From CAWEYO01 sp963813315 (GTDB lineage Bacteria; Pseudomonadota; Alphaproteobacteria; Rhizobiales; Rhizobiaceae): a stretch of 64,000 bases of DNA. The notes beneath the pieces are model-generated. The model was given only the letters and a program-made list of their open reading frames with translations. It searched no databases and was not told where the DNA came from. The stretch spans positions 1 to 64,000 of the forward strand of contig CAWEYO010000024.1 of the NCBI GenBank assembly GCA_963813315.1, in the 5' to 3' direction. How positions within the stretch are numbered: position 1 is the first letter of the stretch; each line of letters starts with the position of its first letter. Positions 1 to 9,030 of the stretch are shown piece by piece. The translations under genes were made by a program, and so were the position numbers.

Positions 1-983
1 CCCAGATGTTACTTCCTGTTTTGGCGTCGATGAGCTGGACATTGATGCGGACTGAATTGCCCTCTCGGCGGACGCTGCCTTCGACCACGTAGTGGACATT
101 CAACTGCTCAGCGATCTCGTTGATGTCGAGGGATCGATCCTTGAAGGAGAACGAGGAATTGCGGGCGATGACGAGGAGCCCAGAGATCTTCGAGAGATCG
201 GTAATAAGATCGTCTGTGAGCCCTTCGGCGAAGTAATCCTGCGCCGGTTCGTCACTAAGATCGCCAAACGGCAATACAGCGATGGAAGGCTTGCCCGCCG
301 CCAAATCGCCCGTGTCGGGACCATCGCCCCGAAGAAGCGCAATTGCCTGCGGCCAAACCGTCAGCGCAACCACTGCAGCCAGAACAAGGAATAGCGCCGC
401 AGCGCCGATCACAGGCCATCGTCGAGAGCGCGACTTGCCGGTGCCTGGGGCCTGCTCCAACACCACGCGATAGGCGCGCACAGGCTCGGCAATATTCTTG
501 AGATGCCGCTCGCCCAGCGACTTGAAAGCCAGGCCGAGCTTGTTGCGTGCCTGATCGTAGGCCGTTCCGGGATGACAATACCGCCGGGATCGTTACCCCC
601 TCCAGCCGGGCTGCGATGTTGACACCGTCGCCGTAGAAGTCATCCTTGTCGATGATCACGTCACCCAAGTTGATCCCTATGCGGAACACGATCCGGGTAT
701 CTTCGGGAAGGTCGAGGTTCTGCCGTGCGACGATCCGCTGAATTTCGACCGCGCATGCCACCGCATCGACGACGCTGGCGAATTCGACTAGCGCCCCATC
801 GCCTATGAGCTTGACGACGCGGCCGTGGTACCCATCGATCAACGGTTCGATGAATTCGCGGCGAAGCGCCTTGAGCCGGGAAAGTGTGCCCGTCTCGTCC
901 AGGCCCATCAGGCGGCTGTACCCCACCACGTCGGCGGCGAGGATAGCGACCAACTTCCGTTCCAGATGTTGAGCCTGTTCCAC
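1..983 (-). pseudogene. Class III adenylate cyclase with FlgO-like domain, frameshifted and cut by window edge
   Basis: The gene starts at a GTG (983) and opens with a class III nucleotide cyclase domain: LVAILAADVVGYSRLM, then KLIGDGALVEF and FRIGINLGDVI. After about 125 codons the frame breaks. Two shifts, near 580-595 and 558-566, are needed to restore a typical continuation (YDQARNKLGLAFKSLGE, then a single transmembrane stretch, then PSIAVLPFGDLS and NVHYVVEGSVRR). That second half is the FlgO/TolB-N-like domain usual between cyclase and TPR repeats in rhizobial proteins; the TPR part would lie left of the window. It is divergent from a paralogue at 1453. The two indels may be real decay or sequencing error; the restored frame has no stops down to base 1, which favours error. 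Product would make cAMP. Confidence 0.7.
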
Positions 984-1150
984 TGGGCAGAATTATAAGG
1001 AAAGCCCAGTGGCAAGACCATACACACCGGCCGACGAGAGCTAGCGGCAAACGGTCCTTCTCCGATGAGGTACGTTACAAAATCGGCTACGAGCGTTCGC
1101 CTTGAATTCCGAAAAGGTGATGTTCGACGTTGTTCGGAATGTCGGCTCCA

Positions 1151-1270
1151 CCCCCCCCCTCTCCTTCCCTCTCCCCCTCCCCTCCCTCTTCTCCCCTCCT
1201 TCCCCCTCCCCCCCCCCCCCTCCCCCTCCCCTTCGCCCCCCCTTCCCCTCCCCCCCCCTCCCCTCCTCCT
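1151..1270. repeat. 120-nt polypyrimidine (C/T) tract
   Basis: Every base from 1151 to 1270 on the plus strand is C or T except a single G at 1235. It contains C-runs up to about 13 long. The minus strand is therefore G-rich and could form quadruplex or triplex structures. It lies in the 470-bp gap between two divergently transcribed cyclase genes. It has no visible coding role; the open frames crossing it are artefacts of low complexity. Confidence 0.9.
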
Positions 1271-1452
1271 GCGCAACTGTCTCGTTCCCCGGCGTCGGCG
1301 GGAACGACCGTTCTTACCCCTTTACGGATGTTCCTTCGACGCGCGTCGGAGGTGCAGACCTGACCCAATCTAGGCCTCCGACCTGTTGGACAGGTCGAAG
1401 AAAGGCCAATACAATCTCTGCTACGCACCATTCTGCAACGCGGTTTCACCAC

Positions 1453-3201
1453 ATGGCCGAGAAACTCGCCCAACGCCGCCTTGCTGCCATCATGGCCGCC
1501 GATGTGGTCGGCTATGGCCGGCTAATGGAGCAGGACGAAGCGGGCACGCTTGCCGCTCTCAAGAGCCGTCGAAAGGAGGTACTGGAGCCGGCGATTGCCC
1601 GCTATCAGGGTCGCATTTTCAAGGTCGCCGGCGATGGCGTGTTAGCGGAGTTCAGTAGTGCCGTGAATGCCGTGCATTGCGCGGTCGAATTGCAGCGCGG
1701 GATGACTGCCGCCAATGCGGGTCTGCCCCAGGACCGACGTATTGTCCTGCGCATCGGCGTTAACCTCGGCGACGTCATGGTTGAGGGCAGCGATCTCTAT
1801 GGTGATGGGGTCAATATTGCGGCCCGCCTGGAAAGCATAGCCGAACCGGGAGGCATCTGCATCTCGGCGAAAGTATATGATGAAATCAGGCACAAGCTCG
1901 AACTTGTCTGCGATGATCTTGGTGAACAGCTGCTAAAAAACATCGCGACGCCTGTCCGCGCTTTCCACATCAGAGACATCGGCGAAGCCAGTGCCGTCGA
2001 AAGTTTGCCGGTCCCCTTGAAGCCCTCGATCGCCGTCCTGCCGTTCAGCAACATGTCAGACGATCCGGAGCAGCGATATTTCTCGGATGGCGTGACCGAA
2101 GATATTATCACAGAATTGTCGCGCTTTCGGTCGCTGTTCGTGATCGCGCGAAATTCCTCGTTCCAGTATCGCGACAGAGCTGTCGACGTCCGACGCGTAG
2201 GTCAAGAACTCGGCGTGCGCTACGTCGTCGAGGGCAGCGTGCGGAAAATGGATGGCCGTGTCCGGATCACGGCGCAACTGGTCGACGCTGAGACAGGCAA
2301 TCATCTGTGGGGCGAACGCTACGACCGAAGCATCGACGAACTGTTTAAGGTTCAGGACGAAGTAACTCGCACCATCGTGGCGACGCTCGTCGGACGGCTG
2401 GAGTTTGCAGAAGTCAAAGGCGCAGAAGGCAGGCGCACCGGAAACCTGACGGCATATGACATGTTCCTCCGCGGCGTCGTACGCATGCGGGGCTATGCCG
2501 CCGTAGACAATCAGCGCGCCCGCGAACTGTTCGAACAGGCCGTAACTCTCGATCCGGAATTTGCGGCCGCCCATGCCCTTCTCGCTATGTCCCTACTGAT
2601 GGAGCACCGTTTCGATGCCGCACCCGATCACATCAAGAGCCGGGCCCTCAGCATAGCGTTGAGAGCTGTTCAGCTGGACCCAAGTGACGGCCGGTGTCAT
2701 CAGTTTCTTGCTCAAGCGTATCGCTATCGCGGCAATTTCGACCGGGCACTCTCGCATTTCGAGCAGGCGATTGCGCTCAACCCGAACGATGCAAACGCCA
2801 TCACACAGATGGGTTATGCGCTTGCCATCGTCGGCCGCGCGGAGGAAGGCGTTGAACTGATCCGCCAGGCGATGCGGCTCAATCCTCTGCATCCCGACTG
2901 GTATTGGAACGATTTTGCAATCGCGCTCTATGCTGCGCGACGCTACGAGGAGGCCTTGAATGCCAACCGGAAATTCGAAGGTCGCATGATATACTGGCCC
3001 ATGGCGCGTGCAGCCGCATGCCTGGCCCAGTTGGGACGGCTGGACGAGGCTCGTCAGCAGGCCACCGAAGTGTTGAAGCTGAAGCCCGATTTCCGTCTGG
3101 CATCCGAGAAGCTGGCGTACAAAATCGAGCCGACGCCGAGCATGTGTTTGACGGCATGCACAAGGCGGGACTGCCGGATTGAGATTCGATGGCGGCGATA
3201 G
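1453..3201 (+). CDS. Class III adenylate cyclase with FlgO-like and TPR domains (C-terminal frameshift)
   Basis: I place the start at ATG 1453 because family proteins begin with MAEK-like residues followed by RRLAAIMAADVVGYGRLM; the open frame upstream only crosses the polypyrimidine tract. Residues about 5-170 form the cyclase domain (KVAGDGVLAEF, LRIGVNLGDVM). Residues about 195-330 are a FlgO/TolB-N-like domain (PSIAVLPFSNMSDDPEQ, VRYVVEGSVRK, GNHLWGERYDR). The rest holds TPR repeats (RALSHFEQAIALNPNDANA). The last codons are out of frame: if one A is added to the AAAA run at 3121-3124, the protein ends with the family-like HVFDGMHKAGLPD at 3182. The protein should convert ATP to cAMP, with the TPR part as a sensor or partner-binding module. 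It is paralogous to the divergent gene at 983. Confidence 0.82.
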   Translation: MAEKLAQRRLAAIMAADVVGYGRLMEQDEAGTLAALKSRRKEVLEPAIARYQGRIFKVAGDGVLAEFSSAVNAVHCAVELQRGMTAANAGLPQDRRIVLRIGVNLGDVMVEGSDLYGDGVNIAARLESIAEPGGICISAKVYDEIRHKLELVCDDLGEQLLKNIATPVRAFHIRDIGEASAVESLPVPLKPSIAVLPFSNMSDDPEQRYFSDGVTEDIITELSRFRSLFVIARNSSFQYRDRAVDVRRVGQELGVRYVVEGSVRKMDGRVRITAQLVDAETGNHLWGERYDRSIDELFKVQDEVTRTIVATLVGRLEFAEVKGAEGRRTGNLTAYDMFLRGVVRMRGYAAVDNQRARELFEQAVTLDPEFAAAHALLAMSLLMEHRFDAAPDHIKSRALSIALRAVQLDPSDGRCHQFLAQAYRYRGNFDRALSHFEQAIALNPNDANAITQMGYALAIVGRAEEGVELIRQAMRLNPLHPDWYWNDFAIALYAARRYEEALNANRKFEGRMIYWPMARAAACLAQLGRLDEARQQATEVLKLKPDFRLASEKLAYKIEPTPSMCLTACTRRDCRIEIRWRR

Positions 3202-3357
3202 TTTGCATTTGCCGTGCTTCCCCAACAATTTGACCTACCTCTCGGTCAACATGTTGGGCTCCCCGCTGTCGGCCCCGGATGTAATGCGGCAAATTCCTGC
3301 GCTCCCGGATATACGTCCGATCCAACGCGTATCGTTCAAATTCGACCGAGGATACCC

Positions 3358-4035
3358 GTGACCCGAAAGACCTGGAATGCCGTCGACGACTACATTGCCG
3401 AGGAACTGATCCCTGCCGATCCGGCGCTCGAGGCTGCACTCGAGGCCAATCGCGACAATGGCCTTCCCGCGATTGACGTATCGCCGGCGCAAGGCAAGCT
3501 GCTCAACCTGATGGTCCGGATAAACAAGGCAAAGCGAATCCTGGAAATCGGTACGCTTGGCGGCTACTCCACCATCTGGATGGCCCGTGCGCTGCCGACT
3601 GACGGCAAGATCGTGACGCTGGAGCTCGACACGCATCACGCCAAGGTGGCGCGAGCGAATATCAAGCGGGCAGGGCTCTCCAAGCTGGTGGACCTGCGCG
3701 TGGGCCCGGCGCTGGACTTGCTGGCGATGCTGAGCGGCGAGGGCGCAGGGCCGTTCGACCTTATCTTCATCGACGCCGACAAGCCGAACAACCCGAATTA
3801 TCTCTCCTGGGCGATGAAGCTGTCGCGGCCGGGCACGGTAATCGTCTGCGACAACGTCATCCGCGACGGGAATGTCATTAGGAAGGACAGCCGCGACGAA
3901 AGCGTGCAGGGCGCGCGGCAGCTTTCTCGTTCATCGGCAAGGACAAACGTCTCGAAGGCACGGCGATCCAGACCGTCGGCGCCAAGGGCTATGATGGTTT
4001 TGCCATTGCAATCGTCAGCTGAGCGTCGCTCGTAG
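3358..4035 (+). CDS. SAM-dependent O-methyltransferase, class I catechol-type (C-terminal frameshift)
   Basis: I chose the GTG at 3358, after which the sequence matches this family (TRKTWNAVDDYIAEELI). The SAM-binding motif is ILEIGTLGGYSTIWMARALP, followed by the acidic VTLELD and the metal/substrate motif FDLIFIDADKPNNPNYL and CDNVIRDG, as in catechol O-methyltransferase-like enzymes (PF01596). The last 45 residues are not family-like. A single-base shift near 3921-3928 restores SFIGKDKRLEGTAIQTVG and ends at a TGA at 4020-4022, so this is a frameshift. It follows the cyclase gene on the same strand, but the 170-bp gap gives no proof of an operon. The substrate is unknown. Confidence 0.8.
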   Translation: MTRKTWNAVDDYIAEELIPADPALEAALEANRDNGLPAIDVSPAQGKLLNLMVRINKAKRILEIGTLGGYSTIWMARALPTDGKIVTLELDTHHAKVARANIKRAGLSKLVDLRVGPALDLLAMLSGEGAGPFDLIFIDADKPNNPNYLSWAMKLSRPGTVIVCDNVIRDGNVIRKDSRDESVQGARQLSRSSARTNVSKARRSRPSAPRAMMVLPLQSSAERRS

Positions 4036-4299
4036 CGTCCCATCCATCATATCCCGTCAGTGGTTGGGGCTCGTCACTGCTCATTTGTCGTCTCCGGTTC
4101 CCGGTTCAGCGGTGCCGCATCGAAGAGTATCGCCGTACGCGATTGTCTGGTTGCCGCAGGCACAAGTGCAGTACCCCGGCGAGCCATACCAAATCCGTTC
4201 ACAGACAAGTAATGTGCCGGGTCTATTCCCTTTAAAATCGGTAATGTTTGGCACATAGTCGAGATTTATTACAAAATGAACGTTGTTCTTGATAATTAT

Positions 4300-4314
4300 G
4301 TAACAATATGTTAC
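4300..4314. promoter_or_regulatory. Palindromic operator candidate upstream of the 4370 gene
   Basis: GTAACA-ATA-TGTTAC is a perfect 6-bp inverted repeat with a 3-bp spacer. It lies in an AT-rich stretch about 55 bp before the ATG at 4370, where a promoter would be expected. It could be a binding site for a dimeric repressor; no regulator can be named from the sequence. Confidence 0.4.
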
Positions 4315-4369
4315 GATTGTCAATAGATAACTTTATGTATTGTTGTGAGTATTTAAATGGGTAGAGGAT

Positions 4370-4918
4370 ATGACCTACAAAATCTTCGTTCCGAATATCG
4401 GCAGTATGGACGAAGCGATCCCGTTTTATCTCGACGTGCGTAACTCGATTGAAATGCAATACGGGCGAAAGGCAGCGCAGGAGTTTGGTAATAGCGTTCG
4501 CGTCATCGGGGTTGACGCAGACGGTACGATCCATGTTCACCTCCATGCGAACGTCAACACCGAACGGATGCAAAGACGGTTCGAGGAAGCGGCGCGGATT
4601 GTCCAGTCGGCTAGAGCTGGTGATATGCGCGGTCTATATCGATACAAAGTCCGACGCGCGATGGTTGCCCTTGCTCAGTACGCAGTCGCAGTTGCCGAAC
4701 GCGACCGGCTGCTGACACCAGATGATATCTACGTGACGGGGCGCGAACTGATCAAAAGCGGGATTAGTGGTGTGTCGGGTGCACTCATTGAGTATGGCGT
4801 CTTGAAACCATACGTGCCTAGGATAAAGGACGGCATCGAGTTGCCACCGGCATCAATTGCACCCGATTGGCAAACGCTCGGTGTCGAAATTGCCGATATG
4901 AAATTCTGGATCACCTAA
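4370..4918 (+). CDS. Hypothetical protein, 182 aa
   Basis: I do not recognise this protein. The ATG at 4370 has an AGAGG ribosome binding site 4 nt upstream and an AT-rich leader. The sequence is soluble-looking, with no signal peptide or membrane segment. Its central part (residues about 60-115) is predicted to be helical and basic (ERMQRRFEEAARIVQSARAG, YRYKVRRAMVALAQYAVA). The first 60 residues look like a beta-rich domain with DADGTIHVHLHANVN. Codon use and base composition are less GC-rich than the flanking chromosome, suggesting acquired DNA. The C-terminal 50 bp overlap the next open frame. Confidence 0.6.
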   Translation: MTYKIFVPNIGSMDEAIPFYLDVRNSIEMQYGRKAAQEFGNSVRVIGVDADGTIHVHLHANVNTERMQRRFEEAARIVQSARAGDMRGLYRYKVRRAMVALAQYAVAVAERDRLLTPDDIYVTGRELIKSGISGVSGALIEYGVLKPYVPRIKDGIELPPASIAPDWQTLGVEIADMKFWIT

Positions 4919-5166
4919 AGCGATTGGTCCGAATCTTCCATCGCCTGACGCTACTGGAACAGCCCGACAAGCCGCGATTGCGACCAGACGCGATAGGGTC
5001 AGGGTTCTGGTGCTATCGGGAAGACGCTGATCCCAATGAACCGAATGTGATGCCGGATAGCGGACCGCTGGACAAGTTTTTCGAGCGAGGCGGGATGACC
5101 ATCAAAGAGGTGGTCGATATGCTCAACGCGAGGACGGCGATGATCCGGATCGCCGCTAGAAGCTAG
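4867..5166 (+). CDS. Hypothetical small protein, about 99 aa
   Basis: The frame opens at a TTG (4867) inside the end of the previous gene and stops at 5166, overlapping the convergent gene at 5163 by four bases. No family is recognised. The C-terminal half (DSGPLDKFFERGGMTIKEVV and MLNARTAMIRIAARS) looks protein-like, with amphipathic helices. The start is uncertain; a TTG at 4921 is an alternative. It could be a separate gene, or a continuation of the 4370 gene after a frameshift, since its frame opens just before that gene's stop. Confidence 0.35.
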   Translation: MANARCRNCRYEILDHLKRLVRIFHRLTLLEQPDKPRLRPDAIGSGFWCYREDADPNEPNVMPDSGPLDKFFERGGMTIKEVVDMLNARTAMIRIAARS

Positions 5167-5781
5167 TCAATTTCGTTTCTGCTTATTCGGCGCGTTTCCT
5201 CTGCCGAACGTTCATATTCCTTTATCGAGACATGCTCGAAACCGGGCGAGATAGGCAAGCCAGCTTTTAATGCTGAGTAAGGTTGATATTCGAACGGTAA
5301 GTCAGAGGGCGGGGCCGCAGCAGCAGACTCTGTTGCCAGCCGCCTCGATCTGTCGCGCCATAACGCCCATTCCGGCGTTCCATAAGGTGGTTCTTCACCT
5401 GCGGCTAGATTTCTGCCGACAATAACTGGTGCTGCGGGCTTAGCCCGCTGTGGCAATGGGTCTGCTGTCGTTGATCCTGTTGCCACAGGCGCATCGTGCG
5501 ACTGTGCAGATTGTTCCGCATATTTCGCTTTTAATGCCTCTGGCCCACCTTTCTTGAATACTTCAATATCCTCTATATCAAGCAGCGGATCGTCATCGGT
5601 TGAGTAAGGGACGCGAACAAATCCCCATTTTTTATAATTCTTAGAAACGTACTCACGAGAACGATTAAGTTCCTCGGCCGTCTGCGTGATGTTGAGAGCT
5701 GTTGCACCCGGCTTTGCCTTGCGAGTTTTATAGGCCTTGCGTTTCTTAGGTGCTGTCGGATCGTCAAATATCGTTTGTCAT
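5163..5781 (-). CDS. Putative helix-turn-helix DNA-binding protein (frameshift near start)
   Basis: Reading the minus strand from an ATG at 5781 gives MTNDI and then a stop. Removing one T from the TTT at 5766-5768 joins it to a long open frame running to 5163. The joined product, about 205 aa, starts with a basic tail (DDPTAPKKRKAYKTRKAKPG) and continues TALNITQTAEELNRSREYVS plus KNYKKWGFVRVP, which looks like a short helix-turn-helix of the excisionase/HTH_17 kind. The C-terminal 100 residues are Ala/Pro-rich and probably disordered. Without the repair the only in-frame start is a GTG at 5486, giving 107 aa. A plasmid- or phage-type regulator is plausible but unproven. It closes the AT-richer islet. 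Confidence 0.5.
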
Positions 5782-5787
5782 GCGTCG

Positions 5788-5793
5788 ATTATA
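5788..5793 (-). promoter_or_regulatory. TATAAT -10 element very close to a start codon
   Basis: On the minus strand TATAAT lies only 6 nt upstream of the ATG at 5781. Transcription from it would start at or next to the start codon, so the message could be leaderless. No good -35 box is visible at 17-bp spacing. Confidence 0.35.
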
Positions 5794-5951
5794 TGCGATT
5801 TTTGTGAAACGAAAAAGTTGGGTTGATAGTGTGATTGCCTTTGTTGGCTCTTAGAAAACGATGCGAAACCAATCACATAACTCGTGATCAGTCACTACCA
5901 GGAAAAGTGGACCCGGTTTTCCGTCCGGAATTGCGTAAAAACAAAAAGACA

Positions 5952-5989
5952 GGGCGGTTCACCGATTCCATCTGAGTGGGAACCGCTCT
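5952..5989. repeat. Intergenic imperfect palindrome, GCGGTTC...GAACCGC type
   Basis: GGGCGGTTCACC and GTGGGAACCGCTC are imperfect inverted repeats around CGATTCCATCTGA. The GATTCCATC core also occurs in the repeats near 9000 and 19230, so this belongs to the window's family of short intergenic palindromes. It lies in the 320-bp non-coding gap (5782-6102) between the islet and rsmB; nothing else is recognisable there. Confidence 0.5.
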
Positions 5990-6102
5990 AGGTCGTCGTC
6001 GAGGCGCCGGAAAAGCATCTCGATTTCTCAAGAGCCGCATGCGAGGGGATAGGTGAGTGGCGCTGATGCGTCGCAGAAGCTGCCGCCTGTCACCTTTCAC
6101 TG

Positions 6103-7446
6103 CTAGCCGGTCCGCCGAAAGCGAGCAGCGAAGAAGCCGTCCAGGCCGGAAATGCCCGGCCTGCCGAGATCGAGGTCGGCGGGCGTCGTGCGCAAGGCAC
6201 CGGCAGTCGTCACAAAGGTCGCAATGCCTTCAATCTCGTGCGGGTTGACTGGCTCGACCTTTACCCCCGAAGGTTCCGCAAGCAGTGCTTCCACTAGCGC
6301 CTCGCCCTCCTCGGGATCGAGCGAACAGTTCGAAAATACGATGCGGCCACCGGGCTTCACCAGCGTGATCGCCTTGTCGAATAACCTGCGCTGAAGGTTC
6401 GCGAGCTTGGCGATGTCTGCCGGAGATTTCGTCCAGGCCACGTCCGGATGGCGGCGTACCGTGCCGGTCGACGAACAGGGAGCGTCCAGAAGGACGGCAT
6501 CGAAGGGTGCTGGTGGCTGGTATTCCAGCACGTCCGCCTCCACGATCTCAGCCGTCAGGCCGAGGCGGTCAAGATTGACCGCGAGCCGCGTCAGCCTGTT
6601 CCTGGACGCATCCAAGGCCGTCACGCGGGCGCCCGCGGCGGCAAGCTGAGCCGTCTTGCCACCGGGCGCGGCGCAAAGATCGGCAACACGAAGCCCGGCG
6701 ACATCGCCAAGCAGCCGAGCCGGCAGGCTCGCCGCCGTATCCTGCACCCACCATGCACCCTCGCCATAGCCGGGCAGATCGGCGACATTGGCAGCCAGGC
6801 GTTCGACACGCACGCTACCGGTCGGCAGCACGATGCCGCCCAGTTTTTCCGCCCAATGCCGGGGATCTTCCTTGACCGTGAAATCGATTGGCGCTTCGGC
6901 GCGATGCGCAGTCAGGATCGCGCGCGTGCGCGCCGCGCCATATGCCGCGACCAGGCGCTCGAGAAACCAGTCGGGTGCGTCATCGGTTGCGGCCAGCATT
7001 TTCGGCAGCTCGGCGTCCTTGCCGCGCGCGATCCCGCGCAACACGCCATTGACGAGGCCGGCGAAGCGGGCCGTCCGCGGATCGGACTTGGCGTGGGTGA
7101 CGGCAAGGTCGACCGCTGCGCTGTCGGGAACGTCAAGAAACAGAACCTGCGCGGCCGCGACATGCAGCAGATGCGACAACGCATGCGCGTTCGAGGGCAG
7201 CGGCCGTTCGAGGCGGAGGGCGATCAACCTGCCGATGGTCACCCGGAATCGCAACGCGGTGATGAGGATGGCGCGTACAAGCGCCCGATCGCGCATCGGA
7301 AGCGCACGAAATTGCGGGTGGCCGTGCTCATGGTCGGTCAGGCCGTCAAGCGGGGTCCGGGCGTCGATGACCGCCGCCAGAAGTTTAGCCGCAACCGTGC
7401 GGGCTGCAAGGCCGGGTACTGTCGTGGGAGATTTCCGGTCAGTCAT
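6103..7446 (-). CDS. rsmB: 16S rRNA (cytosine967-C5)-methyltransferase RsmB
   Basis: The 447-aa protein has the RsmB layout: an N-terminal NusB-like RNA-binding domain (about 1-150) and a C-terminal Rossmann methyltransferase domain. The SAM loop DLCAAPGGKT is at 256-265. The motif IV cysteine lies in DAPCSSTGTVRRHPDV (Cys324). The catalytic motif VI cysteine is in SNCSLDPEEGE (Cys374). It methylates C967 of 16S rRNA during 30S assembly. The GTG/ATG region at 7446 fits the family start. In rhizobia rsmB usually sits between htpX and the heparinase-like gene next to purH; here those genes are about 45 kb away, so the cluster is split. Confidence 0.93.
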   Translation of the reverse strand: MTDRKSPTTVPGLAARTVAAKLLAAVIDARTPLDGLTDHEHGHPQFRALPMRDRALVRAILITALRFRVTIGRLIALRLERPLPSNAHALSHLLHVAAAQVLFLDVPDSAAVDLAVTHAKSDPRTARFAGLVNGVLRGIARGKDAELPKMLAATDDAPDWFLERLVAAYGAARTRAILTAHRAEAPIDFTVKEDPRHWAEKLGGIVLPTGSVRVERLAANVADLPGYGEGAWWVQDTAASLPARLLGDVAGLRVADLCAAPGGKTAQLAAAGARVTALDASRNRLTRLAVNLDRLGLTAEIVEADVLEYQPPAPFDAVLLDAPCSSTGTVRRHPDVAWTKSPADIAKLANLQRRLFDKAITLVKPGGRIVFSNCSLDPEEGEALVEALLAEPSGVKVEPVNPHEIEGIATFVTTAGALRTTPADLDLGRPGISGLDGFFAARFRRTG

Positions 7447-7641
7447 CCTGCCCCTTTAAAGCGAGACGGCCTCGTATGGAATCGCGATCCTGTTCCAGAC
7501 TTTTGTTTTTTTAGAGCAAGATGAGGACCAGTGGCAGGTGAATGGTGAATGGGGAATGGGGAGAACGATGGCGATTGGCGAAAGTCAACGCCAGTCGCCA
7601 CAGTTGCAGGAGTGTCGGAGACGATGGAGCGATGAGCCGGC

Positions 7642-7824
7642 TCAGCCTACGACTCGCCAGCCTGGCATCGGCTCCGGCAGGGGGATGGCGTCGAGAAGCG
7701 CGCGGGTGTAGCTGGAGCGCGGCGCCTCGAACACGCCGCCGCAATCGCCTTGTTCGGCGTAGCCGACCACGATCGATGGATCGTATGCGGCGTATTGAGG
7801 GGCCTCCAGCGTATCGAGCGACAC
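7642..7824 (-). pseudogene. C-terminal remnant of an oligopeptide ABC transporter ATPase
   Basis: The minus-strand frame carries EQGDCGGVFEAPRSSYTRAL followed by LDAIPLPEP. This is the conserved C-terminal tail of DppF/OppF-type ATPases (normally VEEG..EVF..PRHPYTRALL.AIP.P.P). No Walker, signature or switch motif is present upstream, so only the tail survives. It marks an old deletion or insertion between rsmB and the hydrolase at 8135. The rest of 7447-8134 holds no supported gene. Confidence 0.55.
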
Positions 7825-8134
7825 ACCATAATCGACGCTTTGCCAAGGGGCATTTATATGCAGACGAATATTTTTTTATTGCTGGCGGTTCGCGTCACAC
7901 GGCAGGCACTTGCCATTAATTTAAGCCCAAACTAGACATCGTTCATTCGATGCTCGACGTCGGCTATGCTCGAAGTGGGGAAGGGAGAACCCGCAGGCTC
8001 GATCAGCATGTCGTCAAGCCGACGTGGCCGCTGCAACCTTTCTTCCAGTCAATGAGCGCGGTTGCCAAGGATTCGTAAGCCCGCGGATCGGCGACCGGTG
8101 GCTTCAACAAGCCGTTTCAACAAGGGGAAGAACA

Positions 8135-8923
8135 ATGACTGCCACATCCGTCCTTTCAAACGTGGCCTCAGCGCTGCTGTCCGGACAGGTCACCGTCATC
8201 GACCTGTCGGCGCCACTCGGCCCTGATACGCCGCTGATCTACCTGCCGCCGCAGATCGGCAAGAACACCCCGCCGATCAAGGTTCACAACATCTCCCATT
8301 ACAACGAGGACGGCCCGTTCTGGTCCTGGAACTGGCTGGAGCTCGGCGAGCACAGCGGGACCCATTTCGATGCGCCCGTCCACTGGATCACGGGTAAGGA
8401 ATATGCGGACGGCACGACCGACACAATCCCGGTCAAGAACTTCGTTGCGCCCGTCAATGTCATCGACATCTCCGCGGAAGTGGCTGTCAACCCCGATTTC
8501 TTGCTCACGCCCGACCACGTGAAGGCCTGGGAAGCAAGGCACGGCCGGATCGAGCCGGGAAGCTGGGTTCTTCTGCGCTCCGATTGGCACAAGCGCAACG
8601 GCACGACCGAAACTTTCCTCAATGCCGATGCCAACGGCCCGCATTCGCCCGGACCGACGGCGGAGGCGATCGAGTACATCATCGGCCAGGGCGCGGTCGG
8701 ATGGGGCACCGAGACGGTCGGCACCGATGCCGGCTCGGCCGGCGGCATGCAGCCGCCTTTCCCCGCGCACAATTTGATGCACAAGGCCAATCGCTACGGG
8801 CTCGCCTCGCTCGTCAATCTCGACAAGTTGCCGCCCAAGGGCGCCATCCTGATCGCCGCGCCGTTGAAGTTTGTCAATGGCACGGGCTCGCCGGTCCGCG
8901 CCTTGGCCCTCATTCCGGCCTGA
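8135..8923 (+). CDS. Cyclase-family hydrolase (kynurenine formamidase-like)
   Basis: The ATG at 8135 is preceded by AAGGGGAAGAAC, a good ribosome binding site; the longer upstream frame has none. The 262-aa protein belongs to the metal-dependent cyclase family (PF04199). The defining motif HSGTHFDAPVHW is at residues about 71-82, with its conserved His and Asp residues for Zn or Mn binding. Members include bacterial KynB (N-formylkynurenine hydrolase), isatin hydrolase and other ring-opening hydrolases. The present sequence is longer than typical KynB (about 210 aa) and has an extra segment around GMQPPFPAHNLMHKANRYG, so substrate assignment is open. A second formamidase candidate of an unrelated fold lies at 38046. 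No operon partner is adjacent. Confidence 0.75.
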   Translation: MTATSVLSNVASALLSGQVTVIDLSAPLGPDTPLIYLPPQIGKNTPPIKVHNISHYNEDGPFWSWNWLELGEHSGTHFDAPVHWITGKEYADGTTDTIPVKNFVAPVNVIDISAEVAVNPDFLLTPDHVKAWEARHGRIEPGSWVLLRSDWHKRNGTTETFLNADANGPHSPGPTAEAIEYIIGQGAVGWGTETVGTDAGSAGGMQPPFPAHNLMHKANRYGLASLVNLDKLPPKGAILIAAPLKFVNGTGSPVRALALIPA

Positions 8924-8927
8924 GCGA

Positions 8928-9027
8928 GAGCATCGGACCCGAAAGTGGGAACCGGTGTTAAGGAAATCCGATGCTCGAACAAAGAGATAGAGCGCATCAG
9001 CGATTCCATCGATGCGTCCGCTGCTCT
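8928..9027. repeat. GAGCATCGGACC palindromic repeat, copy 1
   Basis: GAGCATCGGACCCGAAAGTG pairs with the distal TCCGATGCTC (ending 8976) as an imperfect hairpin. It is followed by the tail AACAAAGAGATAGAGC and GATTCCATCGATGCGTCCGC, also seen after the ftsH copy. It lies 5 bp after the hydrolase stop codon. Confidence 0.85.
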
Positions 9028-9030
9028 AAT

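Noticed and set aside
1087..1473. Gly/Glu/Arg-rich and Pro/Ser-rich open frames across 1087-1473
   Set aside because: They are translations of the polypyrimidine tract and have no family support.
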